In this document: positions 18,342 through 28,052 of the stretch, in pieces
Layout of the letters: each line of letters starts with the position of its first letter
Numbering within the stretch: the first letter of the stretch is position 1
Origin: Niabella aurantiaca DSM 17617
Lineage (GTDB): Bacteria > Bacteroidota > Bacteroidia > Chitinophagales > Chitinophagaceae
Reading direction: 5' to 3'
Assembly: GCF_000374125.1 (NCBI RefSeq)
Contig: NZ_KB893647.1
Location: 186,001 to 250,000 of the forward strand
Length of the DNA: 64,000 nt
Translations under genes and position numbers: made by a program
Notes under the pieces: generated by a model
Seen by the model: only the letters and a program-made list of their open reading frames with translations
Told to the model about the DNA's origin: nothing
The model's database searches: none

Positions 18342-20801
18342 ATGAAGCGATGGGTATTATTGTGCTGGATCGTATGGCTGCAGGGGAACCTATGGGCGCA
18401 GAACCGTCTTTCCGGTGTGGTAAGGGACAAGCATAGTGAAGAAACGGTGCCGTTCGTTTCGTTCCAGTTTAAAAACACTACCACCGGATTTATAGCGGAT
18501 TCTGCCGGAAACTTTCATTTTGCTGCGGATCAGTGGCCCTCCGACACCCTGGAGATATCCAACGTGGGTTATGAAACGCAATTGGTGCTGACAAGCGCTT
18601 TTAAGGAGCCGGTGGTCATTTACCTGGAGCCGAGGACCTATGACGACGGTGTGGTGGTAAAGGCAAAAATAGACCTGGGGCTTTGGCTTTGGAAAAATAT
18701 TGTAAAGCACAAACCCGAAAACGACCGTTTCCGGAGATTTGATAATTTTTATTATGAGCTGTACAATAAACTCGAAATGGACCTGAAGAATATCCGGAGT
18801 ATTCAGAAGATCGCCAATATAAAGCCGTTCCGGCCAATGAATGAGCTCATCAAAAAGAACCTGGACAGCTCGGAAGGAATAAAAGTGCTGCCCACCTATC
18901 TTACAGAATCCCTTTCGGATTATTATTTTCAAAAGCGGCCGCTGCGCAGAAGAGAGGAGATCAAAGGGGTGAACACCAATGGCATTAAAAATGAAAGCAT
19001 GGTGAAATTCCTGGGCGGAATGGACCAGGTCATCAACGTATACAATGATTTCATCAACGTATTTAACAAAGAATTTATCAGCCCGGTAAGCAGCAATGGG
19101 GATTTCTATTATAAATACAATGTAAGCGATACGCAACGCATCGGGGGAATAAAATACTATCACCTGGTATTTATCCCACGGCGCCAGGGGATGAATACCT
19201 TTGAAGGAGATTGCTGGGTAGAAGGCGGCAGTTTTGCCATTCAGAAAATGAACCTGCGGTTGGACAAAAAGGCGGATATCAATTTTCTGGAACGGCTGAG
19301 CCTGATACAGGAATATAAGAAGATCAACGACAGCACCTGGTTTATTTCAAAAGACAAGCTGGTGGTTGATTTTTCTCCCTTCAATAACCGGGTGCCGGGG
19401 ATCATCGGGCGCAAGACCAGCACCTATCAGCATGTGCTGGTAAATGATACCACCGTAAGGAACCGCCTGCTGCGCAACAAAACGCAGGAAGAAATTATTG
19501 TAAAAGCAGGTTCGGCACAAAAAGACCGGATCTACTGGGACAGTGCCCGGCACGAGGGGCTGACGGCCACAGAAAGAGGCATCATCAAAATGATGGACAC
19601 CATCGTAAATGCGGCACCCTTTCAAAGGATCACCCGGCAGGTTGGGTTTCTGGCTACCGGGTACATCAATATCGGCAATATAGAGCTGGGGTCGGCCTAT
19701 AACTGGTTTACCGGAAATGCCTGGGAGGGTTTCCGGACGCGGTTTGATATTGCCAGCAATAAGCATTTTAATAAAAAATTCCGCTGGCATACCTATCTGG
19801 CCTACGGGTTTGGGGACAAGAAACTAAAAGGGGAAGGCGAGCTGTTTTACCTTCCTAAAAAAGACCCGCGTCGCTACTGGTATCTTGGATATAAAAATGA
19901 CCTGGACTTCGGACAGGTCTATTTTGGCGAGATCACTTCGGATAATATTTTTGCATTTGCGATACGCAAACCCGATATACCTCTGAAATTCATTAACCTG
20001 GAAAAGTGGCAGCTCGATTTTTTTAATGAAACACGCGGTGGGTTTTCGACACTGCTGGGACTGAACTCCCGGACCTATACGCCGCTGAAGAACCTGGTTC
20101 CTTCCGATTCCTTTGGTACCGGCAGCCACCAGCTGAAAGCAACGGAAATCTCATTACGGCTGCGGTATGCTTTTCAGGAAAAATTCATCGAATCGCATTT
20201 CTACAGAAGCAGCCTGGGAAGCCCTTATCCGATTGTGGAAGCAACCCTCTCAAAAGGAGTTTCCGGGTTATTGGGCGGCCGTTACAATTATACGAAGGTA
20301 CAGGGAAGTATATCCGATAATATAAAAACGCCTCCCTTTGGCATCATTTCGTACCAGGCCTATGGTGGCAAAACCTTTGGTGCCCTGCCTTATACGTTCT
20401 TAAATGTAGCACCGGGCAACGAGCTGTATTATTACAACAAGTATGCATTCAATATGATGAACCGGTATGAGTTCATCCACGACCAGTTCCTCGGTATTAA
20501 TTTTGAGCACAATATCGGCAATGGTATTTTTAAGGCGATCCCCGCATTGAAATTTCGCCAGTTTTACACCGTTAAAGCGCTTTGGGGTTCTTTATCGGAC
20601 GCCAATAAGGGATTGAACTTTAAAGAAGGGCATACCTTCCAGTCGCTGGATGGAAAAACCTATCTTGAAGTAGGAACGGGCATCGATAATATCCTTCATT
20701 TTCTCCGGGTGGATTTTATCTGGCGGTTGCTGCCGAAAGACGCCCTCCGGAGCACCACCGACAAATTTGGTGTTTTTGGAAGCATCCGGCTGAATTTGTA
20801 A
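18342..20801 (+). CDS. DUF5686 outer-membrane protein with carboxypeptidase-like domain
   Basis: About 819 residues from the ATG at 18342; an ATG two codons earlier is equally possible. Signal peptide ends near WLQGNLWAQ. Residues about 24-97 form a carboxypeptidase-regulatory-like beta-sandwich (SGVVRDKHSEETVPFVSF, SNVGYE). The central region and the C-terminal barrel, ending in RLNL, match DUF5686, a Bacteroidota outer-membrane family near TonB receptors in architecture but without a plug. Function unknown; probably surface assembly or transport. Monocistronic: followed by a 440-base gap. Confidence 0.8.
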   Translation: MKRWVLLCWIVWLQGNLWAQNRLSGVVRDKHSEETVPFVSFQFKNTTTGFIADSAGNFHFAADQWPSDTLEISNVGYETQLVLTSAFKEPVVIYLEPRTYDDGVVVKAKIDLGLWLWKNIVKHKPENDRFRRFDNFYYELYNKLEMDLKNIRSIQKIANIKPFRPMNELIKKNLDSSEGIKVLPTYLTESLSDYYFQKRPLRRREEIKGVNTNGIKNESMVKFLGGMDQVINVYNDFINVFNKEFISPVSSNGDFYYKYNVSDTQRIGGIKYYHLVFIPRRQGMNTFEGDCWVEGGSFAIQKMNLRLDKKADINFLERLSLIQEYKKINDSTWFISKDKLVVDFSPFNNRVPGIIGRKTSTYQHVLVNDTTVRNRLLRNKTQEEIIVKAGSAQKDRIYWDSARHEGLTATERGIIKMMDTIVNAAPFQRITRQVGFLATGYINIGNIELGSAYNWFTGNAWEGFRTRFDIASNKHFNKKFRWHTYLAYGFGDKKLKGEGELFYLPKKDPRRYWYLGYKNDLDFGQVYFGEITSDNIFAFAIRKPDIPLKFINLEKWQLDFFNETRGGFSTLLGLNSRTYTPLKNLVPSDSFGTGSHQLKATEISLRLRYAFQEKFIESHFYRSSLGSPYPIVEATLSKGVSGLLGGRYNYTKVQGSISDNIKTPPFGIISYQAYGGKTFGALPYTFLNVAPGNELYYYNKYAFNMMNRYEFIHDQFLGINFEHNIGNGIFKAIPALKFRQFYTVKALWGSLSDANKGLNFKEGHTFQSLDGKTYLEVGTGIDNILHFLRVDFIWRLLPKDALRSTTDKFGVFGSIRLNL

Positions 20802-21241
20802 AGGGCGAATTTGAGCGTGTGGAAATTGAAGTCCCGGCTCAAGTAGGGAACCGGATCCAACTGACACTATAAAAGAGGATAGACGTTAGATCTAAGAAGC
20901 TGTTTAAAAACGATCCGGGAGTATCCGTATAACCATTAAAAGGTACCGGCTTTTTATCGTCTTTACTTAGGGCTTCGCTGCAGCCGCCATCTGTAAAAAG
21001 CGGGGTTCAACGATCATTTTAGCAAAAGAGGCATGGCCTCGGAAGATCCGGCAAGAACGGGTTTCAACCCGTTTATAAGTCCAAAGGTGCAACAGAGCGC
21101 CAGGGGCCCGGGGCATGATGAGCCGTGCCCACGGCACTTATGAAATTACAGCTTCGCTAAAGAGATTGTATTAAAAGTCACTTTACAGCAGGTTGTCATT
21201 CTGAGTTTTCAATTTGCACGTGGAGGCACAAACTTTAAACG
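20802..21241. other. Gene-free gap with two small hairpins
   Basis: 440 bases between convergent genes. Holds AACGGGTT-TC-AACCCGTT at 21056-21073, GCCGTG-CC-CACGGC at 21122-21135, and a GTCATTCTGAG fragment at about 21197 resembling the repeat at 56.9 kb. No open frame of note. Confidence 0.55.
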
Positions 21242-21919
21242 TTATATTCTTTTTGTAAGGATTTCCACTTCTTCGCCCTTTCCAACAATAACATAATCGG
21301 CCAGATCAATAAACAATCCGTGCTCTACAACGCCGGTGATATGGTCCAGCTCTTTCGCCAGGATCTCCGGCTCACCGATCAATCCGAAGCTGACATCGAG
21401 GATATGATTGCCCTGGTCCGTGATGTACGTATTTCCGTTCTTAACCCGGAGGGTGGCCGCTCCATTGAGGGCGCTTAGTTTTCGGGCAACGGCATTGGCT
21501 GCAAAAGGGATCACTTCAACGGGAACGTTAAAAGCGCCTAACTTTTCTACCTGTTTCGATGCATCGGCAACGATGATCTGTGTTCCGGTTATGGATGCTA
21601 CGATCTTTTCCCGCAGTAAAGCACCGCCACCGCCCTTGATCAGCTGAAGCCGGCTGTTGAATTCATCGGCTCCATCAATAGTAACATCGATCGTTTGAAT
21701 TTCGTTGATGTTGACCATTGGGATATTCCATTCTTCTGCCAGCTGCCGGGTTGCTTCAGAGGTGGGAATGGCCCGGATCTGCAGTCCTTCCCGGACCCTT
21801 TTCCCGATCTCCTGTATGGCAAAATAGGCCGTAGATCCGGTTCCCAATCCTACTGTTTGTCCGTCCCTGACAAACGATACCGCTTTTAAAGCCGCGTTTA
21901 TTTTTTCCTGTTCGTTCAT
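21242..21919 (-). CDS. rpiA: Ribose-5-phosphate isomerase A
   Basis: 225 residues, normal length. GLGTGSTA at about 25-32, DGADEFN near 82-88 and KGGGGALLREK near 95-105 are the phosphate-binding and catalytic segments of RpiA; the Asp and Lys in these motifs and the Glu of LLREK are the active site. Interconverts ribose 5-phosphate and ribulose 5-phosphate in the cytoplasmic pentose phosphate pathway. A palindromic repeat lies between it and the aminotransferase gene upstream, so the two may not form a simple operon. Confidence 0.95.
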   Translation of the reverse strand: MNEQEKINAALKAVSFVRDGQTVGLGTGSTAYFAIQEIGKRVREGLQIRAIPTSEATRQLAEEWNIPMVNINEIQTIDVTIDGADEFNSRLQLIKGGGGALLREKIVASITGTQIIVADASKQVEKLGAFNVPVEVIPFAANAVARKLSALNGAATLRVKNGNTYITDQGNHILDVSFGLIGEPEILAKELDHITGVVEHGLFIDLADYVIVGKGEEVEILTKRI

Positions 21920-21932
21920 GATCGTTTTTTAT

Positions 21933-21960
21933 ACCTGTCAGGTTTATAAACCTAACAGGT
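21933..21960. repeat. Palindromic intergenic repeat
   Basis: ACCTGTCAGGTTT and AAACCTAACAGGT are inverted arms of 13 bases with one mismatch around a two-base centre. It lies 14 bases upstream of the rpiA start and 12 bases after the aminotransferase stop. It may act as an attenuator or be a REP-like element. Confidence 0.6.
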
Positions 21961-21971
21961 CTTGTTAAGAT

Positions 21972-23162
21972 CTATAAGCTTGTCAAAACCTTAGAGATCT
22001 GGCTGCAGGCCTTTTTTATTTCTTCTTCTGTTATGGTTAAAGGGGGGCAGATGCGAAAGCTGGATGCCGCAAACAGGAACCAGTCGGTAAATACGCCCGG
22101 GTCTTCATTTTCCAGCAGCCGGTCGATGATCTTTTTGTTGGTTTCAAAAGAATCGAACTCCACTGCCATCCAAAGTCCAAAGGAACGGATCGCTTTGATC
22201 TTGGGATGGTTCAGCAAGGAGCGGAACAGCTGTTCTTTTTTGGGAACGGCTTCTGCGAGCGCTTCCTTCAGCAAAACCTGCAGAGCGGCATATCCTGCGG
22301 CACAGGAAACCGGGTGTCCGCCAAAAGTGGTGATATGACCCAGCACGGGGTTTTCTGTCAGTGACATCATAATTTTCCGGTCGCTGATAAAAGCACCTAA
22401 GGGCATTCCCCCGCCCAGGGCTTTTCCCAGTAAGAGGATATCCGGAACAATATCAAAATGCTCAAAGCCCCATAGCTTCCCGGTCCTTCCAAAACCAGCC
22501 TGTATCTCATCCAGTACCAGGAGGGCGCCGGTTGCAGTACATTGTTCCCGCACAGCCTGCAGCCATTCTTTATCCGGGGCGATCACACCACCCTCCGCCT
22601 GTATGGTTTCCAGGATAACGCAGGCAACCGAGGCATCGATCTGGTGCAGCCAGCCGGTACTGTTGTAATCAATATGCAGGATGTCCGGCAGCAGCGGGCG
22701 GTAGGCATTGCGCCAGTATTCATCGCCCAGGATACTCAGTGCTCCCTGGGTAGAGCCGTGGTACGAATTTTTGGCTGCAATGATCCGGGTGCGGCCGGTG
22801 TATCTCTTGGCCAGTTTCATGGCTCCTTCCACGGCCTCTGCTCCGGAATTGGTAAAGTATACCGAATTCAGCCCGGCCGGTAAATGATCGGCAAGAAGCT
22901 TGGCATACCGCACCTGCGGACTCTGGACCACCTCGCCGTAAACCATTACATGAAGATAGTCCTCGATCTGTTTTTTGATGGCTGCGATCACCTCCGGATG
23001 GCCGTGCCCGGTATTGGCAACGCTGATGCCGCCAATAAGGTCAATATATTCTTTACCGTTCACATCAAAAAGACTGCAACCCCTGGCCTTCGAAATTTCA
23101 AGGGCCAGCGGCGCTGCAGAAGTTTGTCCTACATGCTGTAAAAAGAGTTCCCGCTGATTCAT
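21972..23162 (-). CDS. Class III (ornithine/acetylornithine-type) aminotransferase
   Basis: About 396 residues from the ATG at 23162; the frame extends 16 codons to a TTG, but a TAnnTTTG promoter box lies there. The fold-type I PLP Lys is in LLGKALGGGMPLGAF; LLVLDEIQAGFGRTGKLWGFE carries the Asp contacting the pyridine nitrogen. GGISVANTGHGHPEVI near the start is the typical N-terminal segment. The family transfers an omega-amino group, for example of ornithine or acetylornithine, to 2-oxoglutarate. No arginine or proline genes are next to it, so the substrate remains open. Confidence 0.85.
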   Translation of the reverse strand: MNQRELFLQHVGQTSAAPLALEISKARGCSLFDVNGKEYIDLIGGISVANTGHGHPEVIAAIKKQIEDYLHVMVYGEVVQSPQVRYAKLLADHLPAGLNSVYFTNSGAEAVEGAMKLAKRYTGRTRIIAAKNSYHGSTQGALSILGDEYWRNAYRPLLPDILHIDYNSTGWLHQIDASVACVILETIQAEGGVIAPDKEWLQAVREQCTATGALLVLDEIQAGFGRTGKLWGFEHFDIVPDILLLGKALGGGMPLGAFISDRKIMMSLTENPVLGHITTFGGHPVSCAAGYAALQVLLKEALAEAVPKKEQLFRSLLNHPKIKAIRSFGLWMAVEFDSFETNKKIIDRLLENEDPGVFTDWFLFAASSFRICPPLTITEEEIKKACSQISKVLTSL

Positions 23163-23167
23163 TGGGG

Positions 23168-23175
23168 CAAATTTA
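23168..23175 (-). promoter_or_regulatory. Promoter -7 box before the aminotransferase gene
   Basis: On the minus strand the bases read TAAATTTG, a perfect TAnnTTTG, ending only five bases before the ATG at 23162. A transcript from here would be almost leaderless. Confidence 0.45.
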
Positions 23176-23199
23176 CAGGGATTCTGAATCGAAAATTTG

Positions 23200-23629
23200 C
23201 GAATGTGCAAATGTGAGCGTTTGAGAATGTGGCCGTATCGAAATGAATGTTCCTTCGGTAATATAAAATGAAGCTGTTTAAACTTTTACAAAACAGGTAG
23301 TTTAAAGTATAAAAGACCACAATTTGCCTTACGAATGTCGTGCTGAGGTTCAGGACGACATTTCTTTATAAAAAGAAGATCATGAACAAAAAGTTTAAAC
23401 AACTTCAATATTAAAAGCAGGATCGTGTAGCTGCCGCATAATTTTCTCCGAGCGGAGTTCGGTATCTCCAAAGGAATGCTTCGGACTTCCGGAGGGAACA
23501 TCGCCCCCTAAATAACCTTCAACGATATCCGGCTAATTGAATCATATTCATCGGCCCGGGCGTTGAGCATAAAAATGGAATTAGCGTGAAACTTTAAACG
23601 TTAAACGTGGAACCGTGCCCCCGAAGCCG
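23200..23629. other. Gene-free gap with A words, C words and a hairpin
   Basis: Between divergent genes. A words GTGCAAATGTGAGCG at about 23205 lead into CCTTCGGTAATATAAAAT (23252-23269), repeated exactly at 49127-49144. C words (ACTTTAAACGTTAAACGTGG) end the gap. A minus-strand open frame of 71 codons at 23286-23501 has no family resemblance and overlaps the hairpin. Confidence 0.55.
23334..23362. repeat. REP-like hairpin
   Basis: AATGTCGT-G-CTGA and its inverse TTCAG-G-ACGACATT around GG. The core resembles the GTC..TGAACTTGTTTCAG repeat at 56.9 kb. Confidence 0.5.
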
Positions 23630-23637
23630 TATTTTTG
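23630..23637 (+). promoter_or_regulatory. Promoter -7 box before the split IcmF gene
   Basis: TATTTTTG, a perfect TAnnTTTG, 20 bases before the ATG at 23658, followed by CTAACA. It argues against the longer reading frame starting at 23607. Confidence 0.5.
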
Positions 23638-23657
23638 CTAACAATTGTTCGGGAAAT

Positions 23658-25064
23658 ATGAGAAAGAATACATTACGGATGGTGACGGCTGCTTCGCTGT
23701 TTGACGGGCATGATGCCGCCATCAATATCATGCGCCGGATTTTGCAGTCGAAGGGGGTGGAGATCATTCACCTGGGACACAACCGGGGCGTACAGGAGAT
23801 CGTGGAATGTGCCATTGAGGAGGACGCGCATGCCATTGCCATTACCAGTTACCAGGGGGGGCATATCGAGTTCTTCAAATACATGAAAGACCTGCTCGAT
23901 GAAGCAGGTTGCGGGCACATCAGGATCTTCGGCGGCGGCGGCGGCACCATTCTGCCACAGGAGACCGAAGCGCTCCATGCGTATGGAATTGCAAAGATCT
24001 ACAGTCCTGACGACGGAAGACAGCTTGGCCTGGAGGGGATGATCGATGACCTTATAGCGATGGCGGCATCGCCCGGTGCGATGCAGGCATTTAATGAAGC
24101 TCCGGATCACTGGACGGGGCAACCGCCTTTAAGTGAGCAAAAGGAGATCCGTTTGATAGCCCGGGCCATTACATTGGCCGAAACGGGCAATGAGCATGCC
24201 TTCCGGCTTCATCTGCCGGAACCGGCCGGCCCTGTAAACGTTCCGGTTTTGGGGATCACAGGCACAGGTGGCGCGGGAAAATCGTCGGTAACCGACGAAC
24301 TGGTGCGGCGCTTTCTAAACAGTTACCCGGATAAAACGGTGGCGGTGATCTCCGTGGACCCATCCCGGAAGAAAACAGGAGGAGCGCTGCTGGGCGACCG
24401 GATCCGGATGAACGCCATTGCGCATCCCAGGGCCTATATGCGCTCCATGGCTACCCGCGGCGATGATGTGGCCTTAAGCGGATCGGTGCAAAAAGCGATC
24501 GACGTTTGTAAACGGGCGGCATTTGACCTGATCATTCTGGAAAGCGCGGGGGTGGGACAGAGTGACGCCTCTATTGTGGAGTATGTGGATGTAAGCATGT
24601 ATGTGATGACACCCGAATACGGTGCGGCATCCCAACTGGAGAAGATCAATATGCTGGACTATGCAGACCTGATCTGTATGAATAAATCTGACAAAGCAGG
24701 AGCAGCAGACGCGCTGATGGAGGTGAAAAAACAGTACCGCAGAAATCACCAGTTATGGAATGCCGTTGATGCAGATCTTCCGGTAACCGGAACGGTTGCG
24801 GCAAAATTTAATGATCCGGGCGTCAATGAACTGTTTCTGAAAGTGATCCGGACCCTCAACAAAAAATGCGGCACCGCGTTGGCGGAAACGATCTCCTTTC
24901 AAAGCACCGTACAACTGGAACGGTCCATCATCCCGGGTAAAAGGGTACGGTACCTGTCGGAGATTTCGGAATCGATCCGCGGATATAACGATCGTGTAAA
25001 AGAACAGGCGGATATTGCTACAAAATTATACCAGCTAAAGGGTGTTATGAACCTGTATGAATAA
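23658..25064 (+). CDS. IcmF-type acyl-CoA mutase, N-terminal part: B12 domain plus MeaI GTPase
   Basis: 468 residues. Residues 1-125 form a B12-binding Rossmann domain: SLFDGHDAAINI carries the DxH lower ligand, ITSYQGG and FGGGGGTI are the loops around the dimethylbenzimidazole tail. Residues about 190-440 are a MeaB-like G domain with P-loop GTGGAGKSS, SVDPSRKKTGGALLGD, ESAGVGQSD and NKSD. In IcmF these two precede the mutase barrel in one ~1,100-residue chain; here the chain stops at LYE-TAA and the barrel is a separate gene 261 bases on. Role: GTP-gated loading and protection of adenosylcobalamin for carbon-skeleton isomerisation of acyl-CoAs. Confidence 0.85.
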   Translation: MRKNTLRMVTAASLFDGHDAAINIMRRILQSKGVEIIHLGHNRGVQEIVECAIEEDAHAIAITSYQGGHIEFFKYMKDLLDEAGCGHIRIFGGGGGTILPQETEALHAYGIAKIYSPDDGRQLGLEGMIDDLIAMAASPGAMQAFNEAPDHWTGQPPLSEQKEIRLIARAITLAETGNEHAFRLHLPEPAGPVNVPVLGITGTGGAGKSSVTDELVRRFLNSYPDKTVAVISVDPSRKKTGGALLGDRIRMNAIAHPRAYMRSMATRGDDVALSGSVQKAIDVCKRAAFDLIILESAGVGQSDASIVEYVDVSMYVMTPEYGAASQLEKINMLDYADLICMNKSDKAGAADALMEVKKQYRRNHQLWNAVDADLPVTGTVAAKFNDPGVNELFLKVIRTLNKKCGTALAETISFQSTVQLERSIIPGKRVRYLSEISESIRGYNDRVKEQADIATKLYQLKGVMNLYE

Positions 25065-25080
25065 CCTATAAGTAGCATTT

Positions 25081-25321
25081 ATGAATGCAATCACAAGATC
25101 GTATAAAAAATGGCTGAGCGCCTTAAAAGAGAGCAGAGCCCTGCTGCAATACCAGCTGAATACAGATCCGTACCTGGGGCAACAATCAATCAGCCTATTG
25201 GAGTAAGTGAGTACACTTCCGGTAAAGCATTGGCAGGAAACTGAAAAATAAACTGCCCACGGCAGCACAGTTGCAAAACGAAGTAAAAGTATTTTATAAG
25301 AAAATTAAAACCAGAAAATAA
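25081..25321 (+). pseudogene. Possible decayed Lys-rich small gene inside the split IcmF
   Basis: Frame 1 has ATG 25081 to TAA 25206, 41 codons, starting MNAITRSYKKWLSALKESRA. Shortly after, another frame is open from 25226 to 25321 with [20 protein letters not shown] near its start. Together they read like one small basic protein broken by a frameshift. The alternative, non-coding spacer, is equally possible. The region contains four stops in the frame shared by the flanking IcmF parts (25062, 25104, 25242, 25284). Not recognised as any known family. Confidence 0.25.
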
Positions 25322-25325
25322 TCTG

Positions 25326-27299
25326 ATGTCTCCGAATGAATCTATAAGGACCGTGTTGGAAGCAACCTGTCAATCCCTGCAAAAGCAGCTGGATCCGGAA
25401 TACAGGGCGCTGCTGGATCAGTGGCCTGAACTGAAAAAAAAATATGAAGAAGATGCTTTTGAATTTACGGTTCGCGACCGGAAGCTCCGGCTGCCGCTTA
25501 CGGTTACCTCACTGAGCGGAACCGTGATCCGGAAAATATTGCTGCCCCGGTACCAGGACTGGGGGGACCTTTTAAAGTGGCAGCTGCAGGAAAATATCCC
25601 GGGTAAATTTCCGTTTACCTCCGGGGTGTTTGACCTGAAACGGGAGGGTGAAGACCCCACCCGGATGTTTGCCGGCGAAGGCTGCCCGGAGCGTACCAAC
25701 AAACGGTTCCATTATGTAAGCGCGGATGCGCCTGCCAAAAGGCTGAGCACCGCGTTTGACAGCGTAACACTTTATGGGGAAGATCCGGACCATCGTCCGG
25801 ATATTTATGGCAAAATCGGCAACAGCGGGGTCAGCATTGCAACGGTCGATGATGCCAAGAAGCTGTACAGCGGTTTTGATCTGTGCAGCGCTGCCACTTC
25901 TGTATCCATGACCATTAACGGACCGGCACCTGTGCTGCTCGCCTTTTTCTTGAATGCAGCTATCGATCAGCAATGTGAAAAGTATCTTACGGCGCAGAAC
26001 CTGTGGGATCATGCAGAAGCCGTTCGCATAAAGAAATTCGCGAACAGGCCGGTTCCGCAATACCATAACCCCCTGTTTCCGCAGGGTCTGCCGGAGGGGC
26101 ACAACGGGCTGGGACTTCGCCTGCTTGGCCTGAGTGGAGATGAGGTTCTGGACGCGGAGGTTTATGCTGCTATAAAAGCAGATACATTGACAAAAGTGCG
26201 GGGTACGGTACAGGCGGATATATTAAAGGAAGACCAGGCACAGAACACCTGTATTTTCTCTACCGAGTTTGCACTAAAGCTGATGGGGGATGTACAGGCC
26301 TATTTTATACAGAACAAGGTCAGGAATTTTTACAGCGTAAGCATCAGCGGGTATCACATAGCAGAAGCAGGGGCCAACCCCGTTACCCAGCTGGCATTTA
26401 CGCTCGCAAACGGGTTCACCTATGTAGAGTATTACCTGAGCCGGGGCATGCATATTGATGATTTTGCACCCAACCTGTCTTTCTTTTTCAGCAACGGAAT
26501 GGACCCCGAATACAGCGTCATCGGCCGGGTGGCGCGCCGGATCTGGGCCAAGGCCATCAAAAATATTTATAAAGGGAATGAACGCTCGCAGAAGCTGAAA
26601 TACCATATCCAGACATCAGGACGTAGCCTGCACGCCCAGGAAATTGATTTTAACGATATCCGTACTACGTTGCAGGCGTTGTATGCCATTTATGATAATT
26701 GTAATTCGCTGCATACAAATGCCTACGACGAAGCCATTACCACGCCAACCGAAGAAAGCGTACGCCGGGCCATGGCCATCCAGCTGATCATAAACCGTGA
26801 ACTGGGAACGGCACGGTCGGAAAACTTTACACAGGGAAGCTTTGCCATCGAGGAGCTGACGGACCTGGTGGAAGAGGCGGTGCTCATGGAGTTTGACCGG
26901 ATCAACGAACGCGGAGGTGTATTGGGGGCGATGGAACGGATGTACCAAAGGAATAAGATACAGGAAGAAAGCCTGTATTATGAAATGAAGAAGAATGACG
27001 GCAGTTTGCCCCTGATCGGGGTCAACACCTTTCTGAATAAACAGGGCAGCCCAACCATTCTGCCAAATGAAGTGATCCGGAGCACAGAGCCGGAAAAGGA
27101 ACAGCAGATCGAAAATGTAAACAACTTCCGGGAACTGTATAAAGTGCAAAGCAGCCAGGCGCTTTCGCACCTGCAGCAGGCGGCAGTTTCGGGCGATAAT
27201 CTTTTTGAAGTGCTGATGGACTGTGTAAAAAGCTGTTCTTTAGGCCAAATAACGCATGCTTTATACGAAGTGGGCGGGCAGTACAGGCGCAATATGTAA
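25326..27299 (+). CDS. IcmF-type acyl-CoA mutase, C-terminal catalytic part
   Basis: 657 residues. Begins in the linker region of IcmF ([19 protein letters not shown]) and continues with [48 protein letters not shown] and [11 protein letters not shown], all characteristic of the substrate-binding TIM barrel of IcmF/methylmalonyl-CoA-type mutases. Residues 560-657 are the C-terminal barrel end. It lacks its own B12 domain, so it must act with the product of the upstream gene, which is in the same frame and only 261 bases away. Likely reaction: isobutyryl-CoA/n-butyryl-CoA or pivalyl-CoA interconversion; the exact acyl group is not readable. Confidence 0.85.
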   Translation: MSPNESIRTVLEATCQSLQKQLDPEYRALLDQWPELKKKYEEDAFEFTVRDRKLRLPLTVTSLSGTVIRKILLPRYQDWGDLLKWQLQENIPGKFPFTSGVFDLKREGEDPTRMFAGEGCPERTNKRFHYVSADAPAKRLSTAFDSVTLYGEDPDHRPDIYGKIGNSGVSIATVDDAKKLYSGFDLCSAATSVSMTINGPAPVLLAFFLNAAIDQQCEKYLTAQNLWDHAEAVRIKKFANRPVPQYHNPLFPQGLPEGHNGLGLRLLGLSGDEVLDAEVYAAIKADTLTKVRGTVQADILKEDQAQNTCIFSTEFALKLMGDVQAYFIQNKVRNFYSVSISGYHIAEAGANPVTQLAFTLANGFTYVEYYLSRGMHIDDFAPNLSFFFSNGMDPEYSVIGRVARRIWAKAIKNIYKGNERSQKLKYHIQTSGRSLHAQEIDFNDIRTTLQALYAIYDNCNSLHTNAYDEAITTPTEESVRRAMAIQLIINRELGTARSENFTQGSFAIEELTDLVEEAVLMEFDRINERGGVLGAMERMYQRNKIQEESLYYEMKKNDGSLPLIGVNTFLNKQGSPTILPNEVIRSTEPEKEQQIENVNNFRELYKVQSSQALSHLQQAAVSGDNLFEVLMDCVKSCSLGQITHALYEVGGQYRRNM

Positions 27300-27342
27300 T
27301 ATTTTCTTAATTTCGCTGGATTCACTATCTAAAAAATTAAAT

Positions 27343-27801
27343 ATGGAAACGGGTTTGCTGCATCTACACAGTTTCTTGCGCTGGGTTATTTTATTATTAT
27401 TACTGATCGCCATTTTTAAAAGTATTGGGGTAGGAAGCCGGCCATTTACCAATGGTCATCGCAAGGCCGGCCTGTTTTTAATGATCGCCGTGGACATTGA
27501 ATTCCTTATAGGGCTTATACAATGGGTTACCGGTGCCTTCGGTTTAAAGACCATACAGGCCCAGGGAATGTCTGCCGTGATGCAGAACGCCACGCTTCGC
27601 TTTTTTGCAGTGGAGCATATTACCATGATGCTGATCGCGGTGGTTTTGATCCACATCGGAAAATCGTTTGCAAAGAAAAATATCTCCGACCGGAAAAAGC
27701 ATCGCAAGACCGTTCTGTTTTATGTGCTGGCGCTGATCATTATCCTGGCTGCGATCCCCTGGCCGTTCCGGGAAATCGGGGCCGGAAGAGGATGGTTCTG
27801 A
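27343..27801 (+). CDS. Small four-helix membrane protein, cytochrome b-like
   Basis: 152 residues from the ATG at 27343; an upstream GC-poor extension is not coding. Four hydrophobic helices at about 9-25, 45-65, 90-110 and 130-145. His residues at 6 and 8 and in VEHITMMLIAVVLIHIG could bind haem, and this family is often labelled cytochrome b-like, but haem ligation is inferred only. It lies 43 bases after the mutase gene and may share its transcript; a hairpin terminator follows. Confidence 0.7.
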   Translation: METGLLHLHSFLRWVILLLLLIAIFKSIGVGSRPFTNGHRKAGLFLMIAVDIEFLIGLIQWVTGAFGLKTIQAQGMSAVMQNATLRFFAVEHITMMLIAVVLIHIGKSFAKKNISDRKKHRKTVLFYVLALIIILAAIPWPFREIGAGRGWF

Positions 27802-27828
27802 TTTGTTAAAGTATTTTTGATTTTGAGA

Positions 27829-27857
27829 AGCTGCTCCTTACAGGAGTGGCTTTTTTT
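27829..27857 (+). terminator. Rho-independent terminator
   Basis: Nine-base stem AGCTGCTCC / GGAGTGGCT (two G-U pairs), loop TTACA, then seven T. Ends the icmF to cytochrome-like run. Confidence 0.8.
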
Positions 27858-28052
27858 ATGCCCCAGCATAAACAGGAAGCCCGGCAACAGCCGTCTGCAT
27901 AAAAAGCAGCAGAGAATCGGGTTTGTGAAAATACCGGTTTACGGGTATTGGCAACAGCAACAACGCTGGATATTTTTGCTGCAGCTTATGAGGCAGGGAC
28001 GCCGAAAACTGCGGTACAGAGTAGGCATAATATCTATAAAAAAACATAGACT

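Noticed and set aside
23286-23501. Minus-strand 71-codon frame
   Set aside because: Overlaps the palindrome and repeat words; no recognisable domain.
25035-25268. 77-codon minus-strand frame opposite the IcmF split
   Set aside because: Low-complexity and no family match; more likely chance antisense.
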